This document shows positions 1 to 6,901 of a stretch of 17,713 nt of DNA, piece after piece. Under the pieces are notes generated by a model, which was not told where the DNA came from, ran no database searches, and worked only from the letters and a program-made list of their open reading frames with translations. Source of the DNA: an uncultured Dialister sp. (GTDB taxonomy: Bacteria > Bacillota > Negativicutes > Veillonellales > Dialisteraceae); assembly GCF_900541605.1 (NCBI RefSeq), contig NZ_UQKJ01000031.1, forward strand, positions 1-17,713, written 5' to 3'. Position 1 is the stretch's first letter, and every line of letters begins with the position of its first letter. Position numbers and translations under genes: made by a program.

Positions 1-160
1 GGTGGCGCCGTAGGCGACGGAGGTTAGCTATAGGAAGCGCCGCAGGCAAATCAGCTTTCCTGGCAGCTAGCCGCTAGAAGCTAGCAGCTCCGTGCGAGTG
101 ACTCTGCACACAAACACGTCAGCCACCAATCCCCACCAGCTCGACAAACTGAAATATTCC
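1..160. repeat. Intergenic dispersed repeat, copy A
   Basis: The 222 bases before the first gene hold repeat sequence and no convincing ORF. Positions 54-106 are an inverted copy (43 of 53 bases identical by my alignment) of 14180-14232. Read on the minus strand, its core is three heptamers with a fixed CTAGC end: TGCTAGC, TTCTAGC, GGCTAGC. A 21-base stretch at 136-156 recurs without mismatch, in the same orientation, at 14251-14271. Positions 5-17 and 37-49 are also an imperfect direct repeat of a GCGCCG(T/C)AGGC(G/A)A unit (11 of 13). The left edge is cut by the window, so the full length of the repeat is unknown. I do not recognise it as a named family. Confidence 0.6.
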
Positions 161-181
161 TGCCTGTTTTCTCCCTCCATA

Positions 182-190
182 TGATAAAAT
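182..190 (+). promoter_or_regulatory. Possible extended -10 promoter for the DUF4405 gene
   Basis: TGATAAAAT fits the extended -10 pattern TGnTAAAAT and lies about 30 bases before the start codon at 223, in an AT-rich stretch. No good -35 box sits at the right distance. The ribosome binding site AAAGGAGG follows at about 210-217. Confidence 0.3.
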
Positions 191-222
191 ATAAAAAAGT
201 ATAAATTTAAAGGAGGTTTATC

Positions 223-873
223 ATGAATAAGCGTATCATTGTGGACATAGGCATGCTTGTGTCTTTTCTAGTCCTCCTCGATTATCAGCTCGTGCGAAAT
301 GTGGGTCACGAAGGTCTGGCACTTGTCTTTTTCCTTCTCTTACTCCTCCATACCCGGTTTAACCGGCAGTGGTATCGGTCCCTTCCACGTGGCCGGTGGA
401 ACAGGGACCGGAAGCTGACTCTTATGGCGGACATCCTGCTTCTTGGTTCTTTCGCGGCAGTCATGGTAACTGGAGTATTGATTTCTCACACCCTGCCCCA
501 CGTTTTTGGATCGGCTCCCCGCCTGGTACATCAGATTCATCATGTGGCAGGCTATCTCATGGTACCGGCCATCGGATTTCATCTCGGCCTTCACTGGAAT
601 GCCATCCTTCCTCGCATGGAACGGGGTATGGGACTCTCAAAAATTCCTTTCCGGTCCTTTCTCTATAAGGTGCTTCTCCTTTCTATTGCAGCCGGTGGTA
701 TTTACTTTTCCCTCTATTACAGCGTAGGGAGCCGGCTTCTACTGAAGTCCATTCCTAATGCCCGGAGTATTCCGGTCACCCTTTGGACGTTTACCTTCGG
801 CCACCTGCTTATTATCTCCCTGTACGCAGCCACGGCTTACTATGTACAGAAACTGGCACGAAAGAGAAGATAG
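223..873 (+). CDS. DUF4405-type (cytochrome b-like) membrane protein
   Basis: This 216-residue protein has about five hydrophobic segments (near residues 7-24, 30-44, 68-88, 108-124 and 148-168, with another near 190-208). It has histidines at positions typical of the DUF4405/cytochrome b-like family: H29 in GHEGLA, H43 in LLHTRFN, then H103, H106 and H107 in HQIHH, and H120 and H124 in HLGLHW. In that family paired transmembrane histidines are thought to bind heme, so a role in membrane electron transfer is plausible but inferred. The start is an ATG preceded by AAAGGAGG at a spacing of about 5 bases. It is a single gene: repeat DNA lies upstream and a hairpin terminator follows at 901-957. 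The partner that would pass it electrons is not in the window. Confidence 0.65.
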   Translation: MNKRIIVDIGMLVSFLVLLDYQLVRNVGHEGLALVFFLLLLLHTRFNRQWYRSLPRGRWNRDRKLTLMADILLLGSFAAVMVTGVLISHTLPHVFGSAPRLVHQIHHVAGYLMVPAIGFHLGLHWNAILPRMERGMGLSKIPFRSFLYKVLLLSIAAGGIYFSLYYSVGSRLLLKSIPNARSIPVTLWTFTFGHLLIISLYAATAYYVQKLARKRR

Positions 874-900
874 CATGGCTGAAAACCAATGGCCCTGTTT

Positions 901-957
901 CCTGCACAAAAAAGACTGCGTTGAATGAATTCATTCTTCACAGTCTTTTTTATGCAG
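901..957. terminator. Bidirectional terminator
   Basis: The inverted repeat CCTGCA..AAAAAAGACTG with CAGTCTTTTTT..TGCAGG (arms 901-918 and 941-957) encloses GAATGAATTCATTC, itself self-complementary. A-rich and T-rich flanks on the two sides let it work in both directions. It lies between the DUF4405 gene (+) and the convergent symporter gene (-). Confidence 0.75.
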
Positions 958-969
958 GAAAAGCCCTGA

Positions 970-2499
970 TTATTTTTCTTTTCCATCCCAGTAATCAGTC
1001 CTGATACCCAGTACCTTTTCAGAGTCAAAGGATGCTTCTGTATCTCTGCTGTAATGATTGGCTGCCTTCTTTACATATTTCAGTCCCAGATACAACATAG
1101 GCACGTTGCAGTATACCATGATGATATTGCCCAAGTCAGAGAATGCCCAGAGGTTAGACAGGTCGTAGCCCGCAATGTTGCAGGCAATCCCGAAGGCTGC
1201 TACAAAGATGCAGAGGCCACGGATGAAGTTAATAAACCCTTTAGAAGAAGAAATGCGATTCGCCGAAATTTCGGAGAAAGACACAAATCCAATAACGCAG
1301 GTATAGGCAAAAAGGCAGAAGCATACGGAAACCATGATCTGGATGAATACCTGCATCATTTCAGGAGACAGGCCGTTCACCGATGTCAGGAACTTCGCAT
1401 AAGTACCGGCTGCCTTCCAAGCCGCCGGATCTGCCGCCCATTCATGGGCCATGACGATGATAAAACCGGTCATGGTACAGATGACGTGGGTATCAAGGAA
1501 GACGCCCAGGGCAGAAATGATTCCCTGTTCACAGGGATGGTGAGCTTCTGCAGAAGCGGCGGCCATAGTAATGGTACCCTGGCCAGCTTCATTGGACATA
1601 AGGCCCCGCTTTACGCCCTGGAGAAGGGCCGTACCGAAGAAGCCGCCAAAAACAGCTTCCGGCTTGAAGGCTCCTTCAAAAACGGCTTTAAAGAACCAGG
1701 GAACGCTTCCCACATTAGAAAGGATAAGGAGAAGTGCCGTAACCACATAAATGACTGCCATCACCGGCACAAGGATGTCCGCCCAGTGGGAAACGCGTCG
1801 GATACCGCCGAAGGCCATAAAAGCTACCAGTACAATGACCAGTACAGATACCACATAAGTAAAGGTCGACTGCAGCGGAATTTTTACATTTTCCGCCAGT
1901 CCCGCAATGGCACCGATGGATGTAACTACATTGAACCCCTGGGCCGGCAGGCACATGAGGGCATAGATAATATAGACCAGGGAAAGAATGGTACCAACCC
2001 ACACCTTATTACCGCAGAGCTTTCTTGCATAGAACGGAAGGCCGCCGACAAAGGTATTTCCTCTCTTTTCTTTAAAAAGCTGGGCCAGCGTACCTTCCGT
2101 GAAAGCTGTAGCCATGCCGAAAAATGCAGATATCCACATCCAGAAAAGGGCCCCCGGACCGCCGGCAGCAATGGCACCGGTAACGCCGATCATGTTGCCC
2201 GGGCCGACCCGCATGGCGGTGCTGAGAAGAAAGGCCGCCAGCGGAGATATGCCGGTCTTGATACTTCTCTTCGTGGCAAGCGTATGGACCCCTGCTCTGA
2301 AAAGCCGGACCTGGACAAAACCAAGCCGGAAAGTGAAATAGATACCGGAACCTACGAGCACGATAATGGCTAGTGAGAAGGATCCCAGTATGGGGATATT
2401 CTTCCAGAAGCTGAACATTTTTGGAAAATCCCAGAAAAAGTCAGAAACCGGAGTAACGAAACTCAAGACCGCATTCAATGCGGCGAATAAGTTTTCCAT
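970..2499 (-). CDS. Alanine/glycine:cation symporter (AGCS family)
   Basis: This 509-residue inner-membrane transporter belongs to the AGCS (Na+:alanine/glycine symporter) family, which takes up small neutral amino acids with Na+ or H+. Family hallmarks are GPGNMIG (residues 99-105), AIAAGGPGALFWMW (109-122), a GMATAFTEGTLAQ segment just after it, and SNEAGQGT (302-309) followed by HHPCEQGIISALGVFLDT, the conserved late membrane region. The family more often has SNEAGLG where this protein has GQG, so the exact substrate is open. Length is normal. The ATG is preceded by AGGAAAAGGG on the minus strand. The gene lies 100 bases downstream of the broken NhaC antiporter gene and no clear terminator separates them, so co-transcription of the two Na+-linked transporters is possible. 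Confidence 0.85.
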   Translation of the reverse strand: MENLFAALNAVLSFVTPVSDFFWDFPKMFSFWKNIPILGSFSLAIIVLVGSGIYFTFRLGFVQVRLFRAGVHTLATKRSIKTGISPLAAFLLSTAMRVGPGNMIGVTGAIAAGGPGALFWMWISAFFGMATAFTEGTLAQLFKEKRGNTFVGGLPFYARKLCGNKVWVGTILSLVYIIYALMCLPAQGFNVVTSIGAIAGLAENVKIPLQSTFTYVVSVLVIVLVAFMAFGGIRRVSHWADILVPVMAVIYVVTALLLILSNVGSVPWFFKAVFEGAFKPEAVFGGFFGTALLQGVKRGLMSNEAGQGTITMAAASAEAHHPCEQGIISALGVFLDTHVICTMTGFIIVMAHEWAADPAAWKAAGTYAKFLTSVNGLSPEMMQVFIQIMVSVCFCLFAYTCVIGFVSFSEISANRISSSKGFINFIRGLCIFVAAFGIACNIAGYDLSNLWAFSDLGNIIMVYCNVPMLYLGLKYVKKAANHYSRDTEASFDSEKVLGIRTDYWDGKEK

Positions 2500-2599
2500 A
2501 ACCCTTTTCCTTTCTTAACAACAAATTTTACATAAGTGCCAGTCTCCCGGCAAAAAGACGCGGGCTTCAGGTGAATCTGTAGCCTACAACTGCCATTGC

Positions 2600-4025
2600 C
2601 TAATGCCACAGGGGAAGCAGCCACAGGTATACCGCCGCCGGAATGGCAGACATCGGTGCCCCCACAGATTCTAACGGTACAGCACAGGCAATGGACCAGG
2701 GAACCAATGCCGCCATGACCACCACGGAATCCTCCATGGCCAGAGCCATTTCTTCCCTGTCCTCCATGAGTGGTTTCCCCAATTCCCAGGTCACCATGAT
2801 AGCCAGTGTCTGGTTGCAGGCTGTAACGACAGCGGAGGCTGATACCAGGACCAGGGTCCCAAAGGGTCCCACCTTCTTCGATAAAAGCTTGACCATTTCC
2901 CGAATCCGTTCCAACATGCTGGTTCCCTGGAAAATGCCGGCATAGGAAGAAGAGAGACAGACAATGGCTGCCACCTTCACCATGGATACCACCCCTCCTC
3001 CTCCAAGAATACGGTTCAGTTCTTCATGGGCCGGATGGAAACCGAATACCGCCATATGGAGCAGTTCAAGAATCCCCACATGCTGGAAGCAGAGTGCACA
3101 GATTCCGGCTAGCAGGATACTGGGGAAGCGCTGATTAATTCGCAGAGTCAGATTTCATAAGAATTTTTATGCACTGCTTCGTCATAGCTCTCCTTAAATA
3201 GCTCGCTATTCGCGTCGAGCTATTCCTCGCATTGCATAAAAATCCAAGAATGAAATCTGACAACGATTTAATCAGTGCTTCCCTGGCTCCCATGGTCTTC
3301 TTCACCGCCACATGGAAAAAGCCAAGTACAAGAATCGCCGCAGCCGGAAGAAGTACAGGAAGACCAAGGTAGAAATAAGACGAAAAATCTACGATTTCTC
3401 CCTGGCTTTGCCAATTCATATCTCCCCTGCCCAGACAGAGATAAAACAGGATGGAGCCGGCCACCGGCACCAGGGCACTCCGAAACATGTGATGAATATT
3501 CCTATAAATATCGGTCTTCGTCAGTTCACTCACCAGAAGGGCACTGGTAGATACCGAGGAACACCGGTCTCCGAAATAAATACCTCCCAGTATGGCTCCG
3601 CCTGCCAGGGCCGGTGAAGTCCCCATTCCCTGGGCCATGATCATGGAAATGACTCCCATGGTGGCAGCGGTGGCAAAAGAACTGCCGAGAAGAAAGGAAA
3701 CGGCCCCATTCATCACAAAAGTAAGCACCACCACCTGGGACGATGAAATCCATTTGGATGCCCCTCCTACGATGGCCGGTATAGTTCCGCAGGCTCTCCA
3801 GAATGCAGTAAGCACACCGATCAGCAGAAATGTAATGAGGATGTTTCGAACTGTCATTATACCTTGGAGTGTCATCTGGAGGAGAGAAGCCGGCGCCGTT
3901 TTTCGACAGAGTCCATAGCACCAGAAAAGGAGAAGCCCCAGAAAGAGCGCCAGTACCAGGGAACCTCCGAAAAAAACAGTCCCCAGGAGAAGAAGGCAGA
4001 ACAGGCATAAAACGATAATTTCCAA
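2600..4025 (-). pseudogene. NhaC-type Na+/H+ antiporter, broken by an insertion
   Basis: The gene encodes an NhaC-family Na+/H+ antiporter of normal size (about 436 residues when repaired) but is split. The 5' part runs from a TTG start at 4025 (AGGAAGGCGG upstream) and contains the family segment GGIYFGDRCSSVSTSALLVS followed by ELTKTDIYRN. At about 3285 the frame enters a 161-bp inverted-repeat element, reads 40-odd unrelated residues and stops at 3135. The 3' part resumes in another frame before 3120 and ends with the stop at 2600. Removing 3123-3283 plus one copy of a TG dinucleotide joins KKTMGA directly to SILLAGICALC in frame. The gene is therefore very probably non-functional unless the fragments assemble. 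It lies between the aminotransferase and the AGCS symporter, all on the minus strand. Confidence 0.85.
3123..3283. mobile_element. MITE-like non-autonomous inverted-repeat element
   Basis: This 161-bp element has terminal inverted repeats: GGGAAGCGCTGATTAA at the left end (3123-3138) and TTAATCAGTGCTTCCC at the right (3268-3283). The similarity extends inward, with gaps, over about 51 bases per arm to TTTTTATGCA (left) and TGCATAAAAA (right). The centre holds a further perfect hairpin, AATAGCTCG (3197-3205) with CGAGCTATT (3216-3224). It is flanked by TG at 3121-3122 and at 3284-3285, a likely 2-bp target duplication. It is too short to encode a transposase, so it would have depended on one elsewhere. 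It interrupts the NhaC gene. Confidence 0.8.
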
Positions 4026-4111
4026 GATACCGCCTTCCTCCCTGGGGCTTTTTCCTCAGGAAATAGTGCCGATTCCAGATCGACATCCCTCATCCTGTGA
4101 GGATCAGATTT

Positions 4112-5362
4112 TTACTGCTTTGCTCCTGCTGCTTTAATGGCGAGAGCCAGCTTATGGGCCAGGCCTTCCATCTTTGCCTTGGATACAGAGCAGACTGCCA
4201 GACGGATTCCTTTCTTCAAAGGCACCAGGAATACATTCTGTTTTTCCAGATCATCGCAGACAGCCTGGGAATTTGTGACCGGAATAGTAATGAAGAAGCC
4301 GGAAATATAGGGGACAAATTTCACGCCCTCTTCCTTTGCTTCCTTCATGAAGATAGCAGCCCGTTCCTGGATAAGTTTGAAATACCGGGCCCTGTCTGCA
4401 TCCAGCTCTTTAATCTTTTCCGGATCATCGCAGATATGGATCATGGCATTCTGGGCCGCGCTGTTGCAGTTGGACCAGGTAGCACGGCTGCTGTACTGGT
4501 TGATGTCCACGAATTCCCTGATAACGTCCTTATCGGATGTAATACCGATCATAGCACCCATACGCTGGCCATACATGGTAAACCCTTTAGACAGTGTATA
4601 AGCGCAGACTACAAGAATATTCTTCGGGAGCCCGCCAAATACTTTAAAGAATTTGCGGCATTCCTGCTTTTCTCCGCTGTAATCAAGATAGGCCACATCG
4701 GGAACAAGAATGGCATTTTTATTGCCCTTTGCCGTAGCTTCTTTCAACACGTCTACCGCTGCCTGCCATTCATCCACAGTCATGCAGTAGCCTGTGGGAT
4801 TATTGGCAATACCATTCAGGATGATAACAATATTATCCTGCTTCGAAAGGATATCATTCACCGCATCCCTGAAGGCAGGTGTATTGAAATGGCCATCTTC
4901 CGTAAGGAACGAAAAACTTCTGACTTTCCGGTTATTATCATCAATGAGGCTGTCGTAGGCTCCCCAGTGCCAGTCCGTAATAAGAACTTCGTCTCCTACT
5001 TCAGAATAATTGTGGATGACATGATGGAGTACGCCAGTACCTCCAGGTGTGGAGCAGGCATCAATGTATCCTTCCGGCCGGGATTCTCCGAAGCACTGGT
5101 CGATGCAGTCGTCCAGGAATTTGCGGTACCCCTGGATCGGTGCATAGGCACAGATTTCCTTAGGTGTAAGTTCTTTAAATGCATTTTTGACTACATCCAG
5201 TACAACCAGATTGCCATCTTCATCAAGAATAGAACCTACCGTGCCATTGACCACTTTATCATTGCCGATTTTCTCAGCCAGTGCAATGGCCCTGTTATTT
5301 GCTGCGAAAATATTATCTTCCGCACTCTTTCCCTTTGCATGAGGTGCTGCCAGACTGAACAT
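4112..5362 (-). CDS. PLP-dependent aminotransferase, class I/II
   Basis: This 416-residue cytoplasmic enzyme of fold-type I transfers an amino group between an amino acid and a 2-oxo acid using pyridoxal phosphate. Visible hallmarks are GGTGVLHH (residues 107-114, cofactor phosphate region), NNPTG (187-191), D222 in VPDVAYLDY (binds the pyridine nitrogen), K259 in TLSKGFTMYGQRMG (Schiff-base lysine) and R387 in GIRLAV (substrate carboxylate). The layout is close to aspartate/aromatic aminotransferases; the substrate cannot be fixed from sequence. I start it at the ATG at 5362, which has AAGGGGG six bases upstream. A longer in-frame start at 5407 has no such site. A terminator-like hairpin lies about 75 bases before the start, so attenuation is possible. 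Confidence 0.85.
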   Translation of the reverse strand: MFSLAAPHAKGKSAEDNIFAANNRAIALAEKIGNDKVVNGTVGSILDEDGNLVVLDVVKNAFKELTPKEICAYAPIQGYRKFLDDCIDQCFGESRPEGYIDACSTPGGTGVLHHVIHNYSEVGDEVLITDWHWGAYDSLIDDNNRKVRSFSFLTEDGHFNTPAFRDAVNDILSKQDNIVIILNGIANNPTGYCMTVDEWQAAVDVLKEATAKGNKNAILVPDVAYLDYSGEKQECRKFFKVFGGLPKNILVVCAYTLSKGFTMYGQRMGAMIGITSDKDVIREFVDINQYSSRATWSNCNSAAQNAMIHICDDPEKIKELDADRARYFKLIQERAAIFMKEAKEEGVKFVPYISGFFITIPVTNSQAVCDDLEKQNVFLVPLKKGIRLAVCSVSKAKMEGLAHKLALAIKAAGAKQ

Positions 5363-5433
5363 AAATAATCCCCCTTCACAAAATATAGAACATCCGAGGA
5401 CTTCCATCCCGGTTCTTCAACAGGAAAATACAC

Positions 5434-5464
5434 AAAAAGCCCGCAGCAAAGCTGTGCTGCAGGC
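5434..5464 (-). terminator. Terminator-like hairpin upstream of the aminotransferase (possible attenuator)
   Basis: On the minus strand GCCTGCAGCA (5464-5455) pairs with TGCTGCGGGC (5448-5439) with one mismatch and a six-base loop, followed directly by TTTTT. It sits about 70 bases before the aminotransferase start. It may be a second terminator for upstream transcription or an attenuator in the aminotransferase leader. Confidence 0.6.
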
Positions 5465-5630
5465 CCCGTTGCCCATTTTTCCAATGAAATTGACGTTTTT
5501 ATTATAATCCATGGATGCAAAAAAAGATAGTTGAAAAGAAAAGGCCCTTCTATTTTACCTTTTGGGCAAGCCACGGTATCTGGCCTTTTCCAGGTTATCC
5601 GATGTTTCATTCTTCCCATAGGCAAACGCA

Positions 5631-5667
5631 AAAATCCGTGATGATCGGTTATCTATCATCACGGATT
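5631..5667 (-). terminator. Terminator of the lon-engB-SLH transcript
   Basis: A perfect 12-bp stem, AATCCGTGATGA (5633-5644) with TCATCACGGATT (5656-5667), carries an 11-base loop. On the minus strand the stem runs into TTTTTGCG. It begins only a few bases after the stop codon of the SLH-like gene at 5671. Confidence 0.8.
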
Positions 5668-5670
5668 GCA

Positions 5671-6159
5671 TCAGTTCACATTCTTTGTGCCTCTGGCACT
5701 GACAGTTGTATCATTATCCAAATACCAGGTCGTATTAACACGGACCCTGCCATCCACAGCACTGCCGTCACTATATCGGATGCGGCCATCACCGGAAAAT
5801 TCCATTACCGGTTTTCCACCGGAAAGATCTCTCTTTTCCTGATAGCCCAAAGATTCCAGTTCCCGGGCATAGGCCTTCTTTAATTTCATCAGATCCTGGT
5901 GGTCCCGGTCTTTTGCATTATGGTTTTCCAGTATGTTCTTAATGATTCCTGCCAGTTCATAGCGGGTAATTTCCCCGCGGCTGAAGAAGTCCTTTGTATA
6001 AGAAGGAGCCTTTCCTTCTTCCGTCAGTGCATAGACGGTCCGGTAGTCCCAGGATTTCGGGCTCACGGGGTCAAAGGAATTCGGTGCATACACATTATAG
6101 GCAAAACCCGTAATCGATGCCGCCGCCAGAAGGGCTGTCAGAAACACTGTCTTTTTCAT
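5671..6159 (-). CDS. Short secreted SLH-domain/porin-like protein
   Basis: The product is 162 residues, starting at MKKTVFLTALLAAASITGFA, a typical signal peptide likely cleaved near residue 20-24. Residues 28-79 resemble an SLH-like domain (SWDYRTVYAL, then GEITRYELAGIIKNIL). Residues 85-110 are charged and helical. Residues 117-160 look like the first strands of an outer-membrane barrel (FSGDGRIRYSDG, VDGRVRVNTTWYLDNDTTVSA). This order matches the SLH-linked porins (OmpM type) of Negativicutes, which are usually much longer, so this one looks like only the N-terminal part. The engB stop codon TGA is one base before this ATG, so translation is probably coupled. An in-frame TTG further upstream (6183) would overlap engB and spoil the signal peptide. 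The family assignment is tentative. Confidence 0.6.
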   Translation of the reverse strand: MKKTVFLTALLAAASITGFAYNVYAPNSFDPVSPKSWDYRTVYALTEEGKAPSYTKDFFSRGEITRYELAGIIKNILENHNAKDRDHQDLMKLKKAYARELESLGYQEKRDLSGGKPVMEFSGDGRIRYSDGSAVDGRVRVNTTWYLDNDTTVSARGTKNVN

Positions 6160-6160
6160 A

Positions 6161-6802
6161 TCAGTCACAAATCTTTCTCTCAATCAGTTGAAGCAGTTCT
6201 TCCCTGCCTTCCCCATTTAAAGAGGAATAGGCAATGGCCGGCCCGTCTCCCGGGAAAAACTTATCCAGGAGTTTCTTGTTCTTTGCCAGTTCATTCCGCT
6301 TCAATTTATCCCCCTTCGTCCCAATAACCTGGAGACAGGGGGCAATGCGGCGCAGCCATTCATAGGCCTTCATATCAATAGGCAGGCCCGGATGACGGAT
6401 ATCAACAAGCAAACCAATCATCATAAGACTTGGTGAATTTTCCAGGTAGTCTCCAATGAAGTCAGACCAGCTGTCCTTATTCTGCTGGCTGGCCTTGGCA
6501 AACCCATACCCCGGCAGGTCCACAAGATACCAGTCCTGCCGCTCTTCCCCGCCTTCAGCCATCCGTCTTGACTGGATGGCATAATAGTTAATGGTCCTCG
6601 TCTTTCCCGGTTCCTGGCTCACAAAGGCCAGCTTGCGGCGGCCGCAGAGGGAATTGATGAGAGAAGACTTTCCCACATTCGACCGGCCAATAAAAGCAAT
6701 TTCCTTTTTTCCATCTTTCACGTACTGGTTCCGATTGACAGCAGCACTGAAATAGGCGGAAGAAAATATATGAAATTCATCCATTTTTTTTATTTCTGCC
6801 AC
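6161..6802 (-). CDS. engB: Ribosome biogenesis GTP-binding protein EngB/YsxC
   Basis: This 213-residue cytoplasmic GTPase of the TrmE-Era-EngA-YihA group acts in late assembly of the 50S ribosomal subunit. All GTPase motifs are visible: G1 GRSNVGKS (residues 39-46), G2 around GKTRTINYY (66-74), G3 DLPGYG (95-100), G4 TKGDK (162-166) and G5 SSLNGEG (193-199). Length is normal for the family. It starts with GTG, preceded by AAAGGAGGT seven bases upstream. It follows lon by 99 bases, a gene order common in Firmicutes, and its stop codon is one base from the start of the next gene. The symbol ysxC (yihA in E. coli) is equally used. Confidence 0.95.
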   Translation of the reverse strand: MAEIKKMDEFHIFSSAYFSAAVNRNQYVKDGKKEIAFIGRSNVGKSSLINSLCGRRKLAFVSQEPGKTRTINYYAIQSRRMAEGGEERQDWYLVDLPGYGFAKASQQNKDSWSDFIGDYLENSPSLMMIGLLVDIRHPGLPIDMKAYEWLRRIAPCLQVIGTKGDKLKRNELAKNKKLLDKFFPGDGPAIAYSSLNGEGREELLQLIERKICD

Positions 6803-6862
6803 AGGGATACCTCCTTTGGCAATCAGAAAACGGGGAATCCCCCTATTTCCGGCACATAGGAA

Positions 6863-6884
6863 CCGGTACAGATCCTGTCACCGG
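6863..6884. other. Small hairpin in the lon-engB gap
   Basis: CCGGTACAG (6863-6871) pairs with CTGTCACCGG (6875-6884) with one bulged base and a three-base loop. No T-tract follows on either strand, so it is not a standard terminator. It could be an mRNA processing or stability element between lon and engB. Confidence 0.3.
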
Positions 6885-6901
6885 CCCTGCAGACCCATTC
6901 T

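Larger units (their letters stand above)
5363..5670. other. 308-base gene-free stretch between the aminotransferase and the SLH-like gene
   Basis: I see no convincing gene here. On the minus strand, in transcription order, it holds the terminator of the SLH-like gene (5631-5667), an AT-rich stretch with TATAAT (5506-5501) that has no good -35 box, a second terminator-like hairpin (5434-5464), and the AAGGGGG ribosome binding site of the aminotransferase. Confidence 0.5.

Noticed and set aside
1054..2373. A 439-codon open frame on the plus strand opposite the AGCS symporter
   Set aside because: It is rich in His, Arg, Lys and Gly with no hydrophobic or domain pattern, and lies antisense to a clear transporter gene. 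It is a shadow frame.
2500..2599. Possible terminator between the NhaC pseudogene and the AGCS gene
   Set aside because: Only a 4-5 bp stem with T residues inside the loop can be drawn. It is too weak to call.
3197..3224. Hairpin in nhaC as a stand-alone regulatory RNA
   Set aside because: It is the centre of the inverted-repeat element and is better explained as part of the MITE-like structure.
4097..5368. A 423-codon plus-strand frame opposite the aminotransferase
   Set aside because: It mirrors the true gene and has no recognisable motif. The minus-strand frame has all aminotransferase catalytic residues.
4112..5407. Aminotransferase start at 5407
   Set aside because: The extra 15 residues have no family match, and the ATG at 5362 has a strong AAGGGGG site at good spacing.
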